This document shows, one piece after another, positions 1 to 11,160 of a DNA stretch of 64,000 nucleotides. The stretch spans positions 1,355,001 through 1,419,000 of the forward strand of contig CAUEEP010000927.1 in the NCBI GenBank assembly GCA_958450365.1, in the 5' to 3' direction. Numbering within the stretch: the stretch's first letter is position 1; each line of letters opens with the position of its first letter. The position numbers and the translations under genes were made by a program. This stretch comes from Mesorhabditis belari. Taxonomy: Eukaryota; Nematoda; Chromadorea; Rhabditida; Rhabditidae. Under the pieces are notes generated by a model that ran no database searches, was not told the origin of the DNA, and worked only from the letters and a program-made list of their open reading frames with translations.

Positions 1-50
1 GGTTCTAGGCCTAGTTAAATACTCCTAATTTTTTAGCGGTAAATCTACTA

Positions 51-268
51 CCGTATTTCCTCTAATAGTAGTGCGCCCCCGGCGAGCCGAGTTGGTGACT
101 ATTTTACGGTCCAAAGTTTTCACAGAAGCTCAACACTCAAATCCCCCACTAGATCTCATCGTTAGCTACCTTTTCCAACCCCACATCGATAGGTTCTGAT
201 AAGCGGTTCTCGAGATTTCGAGGAATTTAGGCGACGCTCAGGGTACACTACTATTAGAGAAAATACGG
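51..268. mobile_element. MITE family 1 copy (TIR CCGTATTTTCTCTAATAGTA)
   Basis: A non-coding element of about 218 bp has terminal inverted repeats reading CCGTATTTcCTCTAATAGTA at the left and the reverse complement at the right, with TA on both sides, as for Tc1/mariner-type TA target duplications. The same family recurs at 3157-3374, 3448-3660, 10854-11071, 11095-11160 (partial), 23864-24081 and 41286-41497. No transposase is encoded. It lies just upstream of the first visible chemoreceptor exon. Confidence 0.8.
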
Positions 269-284
269 TAATTTATTTATTTAG

Positions 285-2704
285 TCTTCTCAATGGGCTG
301 CAATTGTATGATGAGGACTCTTTTGACAGCAACGAGTGTCTTCGAGATTCTTCTAGATAATGGCGTCTTTCTCCTCTTCAATTTCTATTGTCAATACGCC
401 TTTGCTATAATCACTTACACAGGAATTATCATCATAGCCTTGAATCGATTGCTGGCCGTTTTCCATCCGCTTCAGTATTCAAAGGTTTTTTTGGACAATC
501 TGTTTAACTTGATTTTGTACTTCAATTCCGTACCTCACTACAGTATTCTGGGATAGATGCTGGGATAGATTCTGGGATAGATTCTGGGATAGATTCTGGG
601 ATAGATTCTGGGATAGATTCTGGGATAGATTCACAAGCTAATGTATTCTCAAGTCAGCCCTAGTCAAACCAAGCTATGACTTAACTAAAACAAATCCAAG
701 AATTGATCCAAAGTTTAAAGCAGTTTTTTCAATCTGAAACCTGCAAATCGCAATTTTAGGTGTTCTCCCTGGAGTTAACCTTTTACTACCTCATCCTGCA
801 ATATGTCATTGCTTTTGGTGTGCCAATTTTTATTCTCTTTGGCCAAACCACCGTCACTAAAGTCGGCAATCAAACAATTGCCACGGCAAATGATCTCTCA
901 AAAGTAAGCCAAGTTTTAGCATAAAATGATGAATTATATTACCGATCAAAATAAAATCCCCTCCAAAAAAGTGTCCCTTTTTTGGAAGCTTGTCACATTT
1001 TGTCTACTCATCGTACAAGCAAGTGCCATGGAGATTCTAAAAGCCCTTTTTTAGCTCTATAAGATGCACTAGAAGACTTTTAAGAATGCAAAGATTTGAG
1101 ACGATTTTTGATTTGAACGAAACAACGATTTGAATCAGAGATAAAAATTTATGTGCTTTTCAGGGTGATTTTTATCTATCGTAGACCCATCGAATCAATT
1201 TTAAACTGTGTTTTTTGAAAAGAGCGTATAAAATTGATCATAGAAAAGTGTTTTTCGAAATTTTTTAACGGTTCTCACTAGAAAAACAAGGCCGAAATGG
1301 AAATCCCCGCCTTAAGCTGCCTTTAGTGTAGCTCTGGGTTAACCACCAAATCCATTAGACGCTTCTCGGACTGTTTGTAGTGATTATTGTTGGTTTAGAT
1401 ATAATCTTTATTACAGCAATAATAGTTGGTTCAGTGGTTTGGGATTGGGAGAGTAGAGACGACTCCACGGCACATCCCGACAGCTCGTTCACATTGCTTT
1501 TATACAGAACTTTGGCGTTGGTCTCGTCTTGCACACAATGGAGTTGAACGGATAGCGAGGCTTTTGTGCTAATTAACCTTTTTTTAAGTGTTTTTATTGA
1601 ATTTAATAATATTAACTATTAATAATAATATTAATAATAATTTAATAATAATATTAACCCCATTTAAAAGCTTCAAAATCTCACAAGAATTCTTTACTTT
1701 TGCTTTTCAATAATATTGCAGCTTTCAGTCTTGATGCTAAGCTTGAAAATTTAAAAGTATAACTTGCTAGATCTTAATTAAAGTGATAAAAACACTAAAA
1801 AGCGCTTTCAGAATCTTCATGGTAGATGCTTGTAAGATGACTAGACAAAATGTTACAAGCCTCCAAAGAAGGGACACTTTTTTGAGGGGTTATAATTTTG
1901 ATCAGTACTGTATTTATTTAGGTGATTTGGTGGTCAATAGCCGGAATCCTAGTCTTCTGTATGCTCATTTCAATCATCGTCAATCTGTTGACCGTTTGTA
2001 CTTTGCGGAGGTCGAGCTTCAAGAAAGCGAGTAAAGTGGAAACGAGGCTGCTCATCGTTTCAATAATCACAACAGCGTGAGTGATCCTGTTCACGATCTG
2101 AGACTTGTGGGACATTTCCAACTGTTCTTCCTAGAAATGTACTGTACTAGTGATAATCCGACAAGACTCAAGAGTTACATCATGACTTCAGCTTTACATT
2201 TAGCGGTATCAGATAAAACTTCAGAGTCTACACAAATGTCGCCTTGTTTCAAATCTTTGCCGGTTTTGCACTCGTCTTCGGCACACTGGGGCTGATTCAA
2301 GTGGCAAATTCGCTGGTAAGACTATTTTTACAGAGTTGGATTGAGAGATGAGCTTTGGTATTGTCTAGAGGTAAAACCAGTAGCATATAATAGTCGGAAC
2401 ACGGTATAGAATTGGTATCTTTGATCAGCTAGCTTCTGACAGCTTACAATTAGCTTATTTTGGTACTTTAGTGTTACGTTTTAGGCTTGTGTGCCTGTGG
2501 GAGAGTTGAGAGTAAAAGTTCCAATATCTAAGCCACCAAGTACTGACACCACTTTAGACTGTCGCTGTCCGCGACTTGGCCAACTGTGTCGACTGTTTAA
2601 GCATCCTTTGGCTCTGTACAGACTTGCAGAAATGGATCAGAAAAGTCAAATATGTAAAAGATCGACCAAAAGCCACTGTCTTGTCCGTAACCCAACGCGA
2701 ATAA
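285..2704 (+). CDS. Serpentine 7TM chemoreceptor (SRV-like), 5' end outside window
   Basis: Five exons join in frame: 285-486, 760-903, 1922-2076, 2225-2315 and 2558-2704 (stop TAA). The first carries a TM3-like helix ending in NRLLAVFHPLQYSK, the nematode equivalent of the DRY region in SRV/SRG-type receptors. Exon 2 is TM4 plus the second extracellular loop, exon 3 is TM5 with a basic loop and ETRLLIVSIITTA (TM6 start), and exon 4 is TM6. Exon 5 has a TM7-like stretch and a short charged tail. TM1-2 must lie left of the window. Family knowledge: these are plasma-membrane GPCRs of chemosensory neurons. The assignment to SRV rather than a neighbouring SRG-superfamily family is inference. Intron 2 (904-1921) is unusually long and intron 3 holds a repeat also found at 4290-4405. 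Confidence 0.7.
546..633. repeat. 12-bp tandem repeat (TCTGGGATAGAT)n
   Basis: About seven near-perfect copies of TCTGGGATAGAT lie in the first visible intron of the chemoreceptor gene. They are non-coding and are presumed to be a simple minisatellite. Confidence 0.9.
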
Positions 2705-2739
2705 ATTTTATTCTTTATTTCAACAACAAAAATGATAGT

Positions 2740-2978
2740 TCACAGGCCACCATATGATTGGCGTTGATGCTTGATTGGGATTTTGTAACCATTAATTAGA
2801 CCGGTTGAGGATTGGAAAGTCTGAGAGATTTTAGAGGAAAGATGGTAGAGCCAATCGGGGAGATTTCGACGGAGATTGGCATCAGTTGAAGTGGGTGGGG
2901 TGGGGGTTGAAGTGGGCGATGGGTCGATGCTGACGATGAGAGAGCGGCGATGATGGCGACGAGCGAAAGCTCCAACTT
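2740..2978 (-). CDS. Possible terminal exon of an unrecognised gene
   Basis: On the minus strand a good acceptor (AGCTTTTCAG) is followed by an open exon of about 79 codons ending in TGA at 2740. It starts with the basic stretch EVGAFARRHHRRSLIVSID, then a Ser/Thr/Pro-rich segment and a short hydrophilic tail. It would be convergent with the chemoreceptor gene, whose stop is 36 bp away. I found no convincing upstream exon and do not recognise the product, so it may be spurious. Confidence 0.3.
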
Positions 2979-3156
2979 CCTGAAAAGCTTTTGTTAACAT
3001 AGCTGGATCGATTAATTGTTACTTTATCTGCCATGTATATAGAATACAGTAATCTAAAGTCTTATCCATTCTATTTTGAAGTCTAAGAGGTACAGTGCTT
3101 CAAAGAGGTTCGATAAAACACTGAAGGAGGGAGAAGCAAAGGCACACTTCATAGTA

Positions 3157-3374
3157 CCGTATTATCTCTAATAGTAATGCACCCCAGCGAGCCGAGTTGA
3201 TGACTATTTTACGGATTCCAAGCTTTTGCAGAAGCTCAACACTTAAATCCCCCACAAGATCTCATCATCAGCTACATTTTCCGACCCCACATCGATAGGT
3301 TCTGATAAGCGGTTCTCGAGATTTTGAGGAATTTAGGCGACGCTCAGGGTGCACTACTATTAGAGAAAATACGG
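3157..3374. mobile_element. MITE family 1 copy
   Basis: About 218 bp with TIRs CCGTATTaTCTCTAATAGTA and its complement, and TA on each side. The internal sequence matches the copy at 51-268, including the segment CACATCGATAGGTTCTGATA. It has no coding capacity. Confidence 0.85.
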
Positions 3375-3447
3375 TATATAAAAAAAAGCAGTTTTATTGG
3401 CATGATACTTGTAACTAGGTTTTTATAATATATCTATTAGAATTATA

Positions 3448-3660
3448 CCGTATTTTCTCTAATAGTATCCCAGCGAGCCGAGTTAGTGATTATTTTACGG
3501 TTCCAAAGTTTTCACAGAAGCTCAACACTTAAATCCCCCACAAGATCTCATCATCAGCTACATTTTCCGACCGCACATCGATAGGTTCTGATAAGCGGTT
3601 CTCGAGATTTCGAGGAATTTAGGCGACGCTCAGGGTGCACTACTATTAGAGAAAATACGG
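3448..3660. mobile_element. MITE family 1 copy
   Basis: A second copy in the same orientation lies only 73 bp after the previous one, with TA at both ends and the same internal sequence. It is slightly shorter near the left end, where the GTGCACCC segment is reduced. The pair could be independent insertions or a tandem duplication. Confidence 0.85.
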
Positions 3661-3777
3661 TATATATAAATATGATAATTTTTAAGATCTTAAACGTATC
3701 GGAAAGTCTCGGAAAGATTTCTGATGACAGTCACCAATGCAAAGAAAAAGAAACTTTAAGATAGGCGACTAACGGGT

Positions 3778-5052
3778 CTATGCCTTGTTGCATTTCTCGG
3801 TCTCCTTTGCATTCCTCCAATCGAGATTACAAAAGCCGCAAGTTGATCGGCAAACCCGGAAACCAAGTCGATAATGTTCTGTGTCACAAGACCATCTAAA
3901 ATCTTTTAGATTCTTGATTTTATCTGAATCTTTACCTCCTCGCATTCCAAGCGTCAGTTCCTGTCTGAAATCTTGAACAGTAAGCAAGACTCATTCGATC
4001 GAAACAGTTCGTGGTATTTTGAGTCCCAGAGAAGAAGCTGAAATCTAAGATTATCCCTAACCAGTTTGGCATAAACCTGGCAGCTCTTTCTCGGTAATCG
4101 GTGCCCATCTCAGTGCAAGTCTTGCAGCAGACCACCAGAGAGAAGTCTGGTTCAGAGGCACATCTAAAGTTAAAACACTTGATGAAATAAAGAAATAGCA
4201 AGCAAGCTCACCTTGTTCCAAAGCCTCTTGGATCGTTTGTTTTCAAGGTTCTGCAGAGTGAGCCGCCTGACTCATCCCGACAACATGGGAGTTCACGATC
4301 TGAGACTTGTGGGACATTTCCAACTGTTCTTCCTAGAAATTTACTGTGCTGGTGATAATCCGACAAGACTCAAGAGTTGCATCATGACTTCAGCTTTACA
4401 TCATGACTTCAACTAGGTACTTATCAAGGATAATCTAGTTCTAAAGACTTTCTTGCTTGCCTGAAAAACATGACCCTTAGGAGCGAGCAGCGAGCAACTC
4501 TCGGTTACAAAAACTTTGATCCTAGTTCGACTTCCTTGTCGAGAACAAAGAATTAGATTATCTTGACAAATAAGATAAGTTAAAAAACGCTTCAGATTAG
4601 CTTTCTGAAGCTTTGAAGCTGAATCTGAATCTGAATCTGAATCTGAATCTAAATCTGAATCTGAATCTGAATCTGAATCTGAATCTAAATCTGAATCTGA
4701 ATCTGAATCTGAATCTGAATCTAAATCTGAATCAGTTTAACCTCAACAAAACTATTGATTATATTGTACTTGACAAATTTTGAGACAATATTCTTATTCC
4801 AAAACGATAGTCAAGCCTTATTCCAAAATAATGACCAATCCTCTTTTCACCAACCAATAATGAAACTCTTCGGGATTTGGATATTCGTTCTTTGAGGTAA
4901 AAGACGATAAGCTGGATGTTGATATCTCGGGCGATAAGCAAGCGAGTTGTCGGTAAGATTTTGAGCTAAAGTTGCGTTCAGATATGCTGGGTTTCTCTGA
5001 ACAAACCTGATAAGAGCAATGGTAACAGTGCTAGTATCCAGCTGAAATCCAT
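3778..5052 (-). CDS. Small secreted protein with ShKT-type cysteine domain
   Basis: The first exon, 5052-5007, follows a TTTGTAG acceptor (likely spliced-leader site) and encodes a signal-peptide-like start, MDFSWILALLPLLLSG. The second exon is about 4965-4855. The last two are well supported: 4163-3936 and 3895-3778, separated by a 40-bp intron (GTAAAG...TTTTAG). They encode CASEPDFSLVVCCKTC, then a six-cysteine ShKT pattern that starts at CFDRMSLAYC and ends C-RST-CGFC, with stop TAG at 3778. A further 39-bp intron may be spliced inside the third exon. The join between exons 2 and 3 is unresolved: the obvious donors do not match the phase, and a small exon ending at 4212 probably lies between. 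ShKT domains in nematodes occur in secreted cuticle, enzyme and immune proteins, so no specific role can be given. Confidence 0.55.
4290..4405 (+). repeat. Dispersed repeat shared with chemoreceptor intron
   Basis: About 115 bp beginning GTTCACGATCTGAGACTTGT is nearly identical to 2091-2202, which lies inside an intron of the chemoreceptor gene. Both copies are in the same orientation. The copy here then repeats CATCATGACTTCA a second time. The nature of the repeat is unknown. Confidence 0.8.
4617..4735. repeat. Hexamer microsatellite (CTGAAT)n
   Basis: Roughly 19 copies of CTGAAT are interrupted by CTAAAT variants at regular spacing. The tract lies within the ShKT gene region, probably in an intron. 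Confidence 0.9.
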
Positions 5053-5379
5053 GACCTACAAATTGAAAAACATTAAGAAACTTCTAGAAGTCTTCTTCTA
5101 GAAGTCTTCTTCTAGAAATCTTCTTCTAGAAGTTTCAAGTCATGAAAAAATAAGCTTTTAGAAGAAAACTGTGGGTTTGCATGAAGATCTCATGAAAATA
5201 TTTCAAAAGCAAATATCTCGAGTTGTCCGTTCCGCTATTTAACGGACTTTCTTCGTCGGAAAGATGACAGTTCATTGTGGAAAGACATTCGACACGTCAT
5301 TTTCCGAAATCAAATAAATCTCTTTTCAAACAAACAAACAAGCCACTTCTTGATTCAATAGGAAAAGAGGTGATTTGGT

Positions 5380-5480
5380 TTTGAACGATGTCGGCTAATC
5401 CACAAAAAGTCTGAAGGCCCGGAAGCACGAAAATATTCTCAAGAACTTCCTCTTTTAGATCAAAGACAAAAACGATTTGA
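5380..5480. repeat. Sequence duplicated at 10.0-10.15 kb
   Basis: The segment GATTTGGTTTTGAACGATGT through AAGACAAAAACGATTTGAA recurs at 10008-10155, where an extra copy of its middle part (GTCTGAAGGCC) is inserted. On the minus strand this copy is open for 67 codons (5500-5297), but the second copy is rearranged, so neither looks like a constrained gene. Confidence 0.6.
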
Positions 5481-5839
5481 AAGGGAATGGAAATAGGCAA
5501 AATCTCTAGTAAAGCAGTAAAGTTTAGTAGTAAAGTTTCTGTTTTTTATTCAAAGTCACTGAAGTCACGACTAAATGGAGTTTCCGCTTGAAAATCGAAA
5601 CCAAACACCAACTACTAGTCAACAATAGTTTTAGAAAAAGATAAAATTAGTTAATTTTAAGTTGGTTTTTGAAATGAGATGGATTAGGGTCATTATTGTA
5701 ACAAGTATAGTCATTAATAATAACATTAATAACAAGTAACAAGGCATAACTGAATCATAAGTAAAATTCCAGATCATTAACCCGTATACTAAGCTCCAGA
5801 AAGCTTTTAACATAGGGTTTTCGCTTCTGTGTTTTCTGA

Positions 5840-6108
5840 AAGAGCTTTCGGAATGCTAAACGATAACGGAATGCTAAACGATAACGAAGTGCTAAAAGAT
5901 AACGGAATGCTAAACGATAACGAAATGCTATCGGATAACGGAATGCTAAACGATAACGAAATGCTAAACGATAACGAAGTGCTATACGATAACGGAATGC
6001 TAAACGATAACGGAATGCTAAACGATAACGGAATGCTAAACGATAACGGAATGCTAAACGATAACGAAATGCTAAACGATAACGAAATGCTAAACGAAAC
6101 CAAAAAGG
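5840..6108. repeat. 18-bp minisatellite (AACGGAATGCTAAACGAT)n
   Basis: About 15 copies of an 18-bp unit run head to tail. The unit length is a multiple of three and stop-free, so both strands are open (MLNDNG/E on plus, SFSIPL on minus). Variants between units (GGA/GAA, ATG/GTG, AAC/AAA) are mostly non-synonymous, which argues for drift rather than coding constraint. Confidence 0.85.
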
Positions 6109-6170
6109 ATAGCTTTATAAACAAGGCTTTCGATTTATTAAGCTTTAAATTTTCACTTCAAAAACCATAG

Positions 6171-8689
6171 TTTGATAGGTGAATCAGGGTGAAAATTTTT
6201 CGACTATTTTTCTTGCAAGTTCAGCTTTTTTTCTCTGTAGCTATTTGGGTTTTAAACTTTATTTCAAGGGAATTCAAAGTCTTTTTGAATCAAATATTTC
6301 ATTTTTTGAGCATTAACAACGCTTCCTTGACCATTCTCTAAGTCGATATCAAATTTTTCCTTTTATCGATAAACGTTTACTCAATAAAACAACAAAAAAA
6401 TCAATCAAAACTGGTCATCCATGAATTTTTATTTGATATTGATGCGCCAGAAGCTTTACGTTTACAATGTGATCTCCTCATCATTTCCGGAAAGTTTTTA
6501 GTAGCTGTTACGCTTTCTTGGAAATTTTTCCGGCAGTATTTCCCGCTGCCGGAAACTTTCCCGGAGCGTAGCATCCGGCCTCAGCTCAGGTCAGGGCTAG
6601 CTGATCAGACTTATGGCCTTGATTGCAGAGAGAACTGACCAACAAGAATTTGGGATGCACTAGAACTCAAACCTGATCTGTTTCTTACCAATTTTGATCT
6701 GGCTCTGACCTTGTTTACAAGTTCTAGGCCTAGTTAAAATACTTCTAATTTTGCAGCAGTAAATCTATCAAGTCTATCAAGTATCTTCGCAACAAGTGGC
6801 CTCAAAAAATCCAGTCAAAACATCGGCTGCTTTCACTGATATCTTTGTCCAGTCTATTGTCAATGAATTTCCTCCTTTCAATCGCTTCCTGGCAGCAATT
6901 CTTACCAGTTTCCCATTTCGTTCCGTTCTGATTATTTCAATTCCCATTTTCAGGACTGTTTATTTCTTTATTTCTTTCTGCTAATCTGTAAATAACTGTC
7001 AATTTGGGGTTTTGCCCTCGCAACACTCTTCCCCATAAAGCCATTTATCGACACTTAGAAGATTTCTTTTTCTGTTTTTCCACTCGCGACCCATCAAATC
7101 GCCCTGTCAATCAAATAAAAACAATTTCTCGCTTTTCCCCCTTTCGCCTCTCTTTTTTTTGTTATGAAAACATAAAAGTCGATTGCTTTTTGTGAGACTT
7201 CTCGAAAACAACACCATAAATGTCGAAAAAGATACCAAAATCTTGATTTCAGAATTGTAAAATGGTTTTGTGGAGAAATTCTTGAAGATATCATCAGATT
7301 TCGGTGATAGCATCAGATTTTTCAGCTGTTTTCATTAGTCGAAGAAAATCTAAGATAAATATTAGGATAAATTTGCGGGAATTGCGAGATTGCGGTGATA
7401 GCATCAGATTGCCTAAGCCTGAGCATCAGATTGTCTAAACCTGAGCACCAGATTGCCTAAGCCTGAGCACCAAATTGTCTAAGCCTGAGCATCAGATTGC
7501 CTAAGCCTGAGCATCAGATTTTTCAGCTGTATTCAATATTCGAAGATACAATCTCAGAAAGTCTAAGATAAATATTAGGTTTTCAATCAAATTTTGCATT
7601 TTCAGACTATGACTCTTAAAATTCCGTAACTTCTGTAAACTTGTCTGATTTTTTAGGAATCTTTTGACTGGCCAATCCATTGCCAAAGAGGTTGACTCGA
7701 AGAAAAATCTGTGCAATATTTGAAAACTTATCGTCTTGACTCTTCTAAAGATATAGAAAAAAAAATGCGCTACATTTATAAATGTAGCGGATTTTTGTAG
7801 TTTTCTAGTGATCTAGTGAATATAAAAGTTCTGCTTTACGAGCTAGTACCCAGATTTTTCTATATTTTGATTCAAGCAGTTCAAGAGCTCTGGCTCAGTC
7901 TTCAAATTCCCAGCAAGAATGAGCGTCTCCCCAGGAACGTATTTGTCTGAGAATTTCGTAAAATCATTCTTTTTTCCTCTAAATTCTTGGATCGTTCGAC
8001 GTTAAAACACAGAGAAAAAAAGGCAAATGAAAGGGACGGGGTTTTGACGTAAAAAAGTTGTTTTTCTCGTTTTCGCCGCGTTGTTGAGGAGAGGAAGGGT
8101 CGAGAAAAAAGGAAAAAATGGGGAAAGCGCTTTGCAACAACAATCATCCCTAGACATTTAGAAGAAATATTTGGGGATTTCTGGAGGTTGAAGAGATAAA
8201 CTAACACTAGAAATATTGGGGATTTCTGGAGGTTCAAGAGATAAACTAACACTAGAAATATTGAGCTGAGTTGAAGAAGTTAGAGATAGATCTTTAGAAG
8301 TCTAGAATTTGAAGATTTCATAGAGTTAGAGAAGAAAATTTTCAGAAATATCCTAGTTTAGAGAAATTTTTGGTGTTTTTTGAGAGAAAGCGGAGAGAAT
8401 CAGAGCTCGAGAAGAGTTGGAAAAGCAAAAAAAAAAACGTTCGAAAGATAATGGATAAAAGAGAAAAAACAGTGGAAAAGAATAAAGTTTAGGAAATTGG
8501 AGGAAAGTTACCGAAAAAGGAAGTAGAGAAGGAGGGAATTGAGAGAGACAGACTGGTGAACTAGAGGCAAAAGAAATTTGAGAGATTTAGAGTTTTGTGA
8601 TAAAGATCTTCACAAAGAGAGAAAGAAAAAGAGTCGATCAATTCCCTTTCCTACATACACACACTACGCGACAAAACACCGCTCTTCAG
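6171..8689. other. Gene-free stretch with short repeats
   Basis: I see no exon with convincing splice sites or composition. The stretch includes a 50-bp echo of window bases 1-47 at 6720-6770 and A+T-rich sequence. A 24-bp repeat (GCATCAGATTGCCTAAGCCT) occurs about six times at 7395-7520. A 44-bp unit (AGAAATATTGGGGATTTCTG) is present twice at 8166-8253. Confidence 0.6.
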
Positions 8690-9470
8690 ACGCTTTCCTT
8701 TTCTCTCTTCTTCTCTTCTCTGTCTCTGTTCTCTGTTCTGTCTCTGTTCTGTCTCTGTCTCTGTTCACTGCTCTTCTCTGCTCTGTCTCTGTTCTGTCTC
8801 TGTTCTCTGCTCTTCTCTTCTCTGTTCTTCTCTTCTCTGTTCTTCTCTTCTCTGCTCTATTCTCTTTCAATCCATATATCTCATTTGTTTCTCTAATTCT
8901 TTCTATTCTTTCAAAAGCTAGTTTCTCTGGATCCTTTTCTTCTTCTTTCTCTCTTTCTCTAACAAACAACTCTTCTCTCTTTCCCCAATCTTTCCACCTC
9001 TACCAATCTTGACTATTTTACCCTCGTTTTCTTTCTATTCACTTATTTTTCCTTAACTCTATCTATACTTCGCTTCATTTCCTTTTCCACCCCTCTAGCC
9101 CTCTATACCAACTTTTTCTTCTTCAATTCTCTTCAACCTTTGCTTCAGTCACAACTCCCTACCCACCACTCCTTTCATCTATCATCCTTTTCTCAGCTCT
9201 CTTCAATGCTACTCTATCAACTAACCGTTTTCTCGACTCTTTGCCACTTTTCCGAATCTCTCCCCATCACTCCTCTCCTCCTCTTCCCCTCCTCTTCCCC
9301 TCATCTACCCCTCCTCTTCCCCTCCGTCTCCTCTCCTTTTTTCGCGCAAGTCGGCACTTTAGTCACTTCCCCTTCCCTTCTTTTCGTTGTTTTCGACTAT
9401 TTGGTCCGTGTTTTTGTTATAGCTTTCAGTTATTCCTTTTTGAATAGCTTCAAAACCAAAACCAATCGAT
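8690..9470. repeat. Pyrimidine-rich low-complexity tract
   Basis: On the plus strand the sequence is dominated by CTCTGTT/CTTCTC motifs (8700-8870), then looser C/T-rich sequence to about 9340. Long reading frames here arise only from this composition bias. There is no recognisable protein. Confidence 0.75.
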
Positions 9471-10414
9471 AAATGAAATTCACGTGTGCTTTCCCTCAAC
9501 CTAAACCCTCTTTTCATCACGTGCAAGAACGACATTTGCATTTCATTTTTGTTTCAATTTTTCGTAACCATTTCTATATTTGATTTAAAACCTAAAACTC
9601 ATTTGAATGTGCTGTTTTAAGCTATTTTTTTACAAATTAAAGATGCCTTTCTCTCAAAACATTCTTTGATTTGTTTATCGCAAAATTTGGATTACTTCAG
9701 TAAATTCATTATTGTTTATCAAAAGGAACGGTTTTTTTTTCACTGAGCCTCTTAGTAATCCGAAATTTTTGAGGTAAACAATGGGGAAAGATTTCTTAAT
9801 ATCTCTTCTTTCTTGAAGAAGATTTAGAAAAAAGAGAATGAAACATTTAAATTTATAGAATAATATTTGAGTATGATTTTTAGTTTATTAATCAATCAAT
9901 CAATCAATTCTAGTTTGAATATTCAAAGTAAAAGCTGAAATTTTGATTAGAAGAACCAACTTTAATCATATCTTACTAAGTTTTCTACTGTAAATCTAGA
10001 AAGAGATGATTTGGTTTTGAACGATGTCGGCTAATCCACAAAGTGGATTAGCCGTCTGAAGGCCTGAAGTCTCACAACGAAGTCTGAAGGCCCGGAAGCA
10101 CGAAAATATTCTCAAGAACTTCCTCTTTTAGATTAAAGACAAAAACGATTTGAATCTTATTTTGAAGATATTTATTAACATCTCATAATCCCATTTTTTT
10201 TCATTTTCAAATCCTGCTTACACCAAATTGAAGAGAAATTCAATTTGTCTGTGTTATTTTGATGTTTCTCGTCCTTTCTATTTATCAGCTGAATATCTTT
10301 ATTTGTAGTACATTTCTAAAACAATAAATTGAGTGTTCGAAAGTGTTTCAAAAGCTTACTTGATAAGATTTTCGGGGATGGTCACTTTACGCCAAATTTT
10401 TTTTGCGCAACTGG

Positions 10415-10572
10415 ATCATTTGCGCAACTCGCCATAACTTTCTTCTAATTGAGTGAATCTTTATGATTTTTGTGTCATTTTGCAGATCTCAACAAGTGCA
10501 ACAAAATGACACCAAAATCATAAAGATTGCCCAACTTAGAAGAAAGTTATGGCGAGTTGCGCAAAAGTAGCT
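10415..10572. mobile_element. Fold-back element (GCGCAACTCGCCATAACTTT)
   Basis: The left arm GCGCAACTCGCCATAACTTT-CTTCTAA pairs with the right arm ending AAGTTATGGCGAGTTGCGC. An inner second pair is ATCTTTATGATTTT/AAAATCATAAAGAT. It is a 150-bp palindromic repeat with no coding capacity, probably a MITE. Confidence 0.7.
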
Positions 10573-10853
10573 ACCCACGGAGATTTTGTTAGATTTAGAT
10601 CTTTTTGATATAATTTGTTCCCCAAAATCAGATAAATGCAGCTTTTCTGATGCATTGATAACTCAAAAAATTCTTACCTTTTCAATCAAATCGTAAGAAA
10701 TCGTAAGAAAAGTGTGCCGGGAGAAGTGCGTTTATAAATTTTCAAGTTTAAAGTACTTGAGGAACAAGGTTAATGTAGAATTATTGTGGATTTGAAAACT
10801 ACAATCAACTCTCTCTAGAACGGAATGGAAGAGAGCAAAAAAATTTTCCGTCG

Positions 10854-11160
10854 CCGTATTTTCTCTAATAGTAGTGCACCCCGGCGAGCCGAGTTGGTGA
10901 CTATTTTACGGATTTCAAGCTTTTGCAGAAGCTCAACACTTAAATCCCCCAGAAGATCTCATCGTCGTCTACATTTTCCAACCCCACATCGATAGGTTCT
11001 GATGAGCGGTTCTCGAGATTTCGAGCAATTTAGGCGACGCTCAAGGTGCACTACTATTCGAGAAAATACGGTATATAGCTTAGCTAAGCTATATACCGTA
11101 TTTTCTCTAATAGTAGTGCACCCTGAGCGTCGCCTAAATTGCTCGAAATCTCGAGAACGT
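10854..11160. mobile_element. Head-to-head pair of MITE family 1 copies
   Basis: A full copy (10854-11071) is followed by the palindrome TATAGCTTAGCTAAGCTATA and then by an inverted, truncated copy (11095 to about 11160). The two right ends therefore face each other across a short perfect palindrome. Confidence 0.8.

Noticed and set aside
5829..6170. Open frame MLNDNG/E repeated, and its antisense SFSIPLS
   Set aside because: An 18-bp minisatellite with mostly non-synonymous unit differences and no gene context.
6796..7195. Two short frames with Phe/Ser-rich sequence
   Set aside because: No recognisable domain, no consistent splice partners, AT-rich noise.
7902..8252. 116-codon minus-strand frame with repeated LQKSP
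   Set aside because: The repetition comes from a 44-bp DNA duplication; no domain or splice support.
8578..9472. Several 70-144-codon frames rich in Ser, Leu and Phe
   Set aside because: Produced by C/T-rich low complexity; the frames overlap one another and have no splice or domain support.
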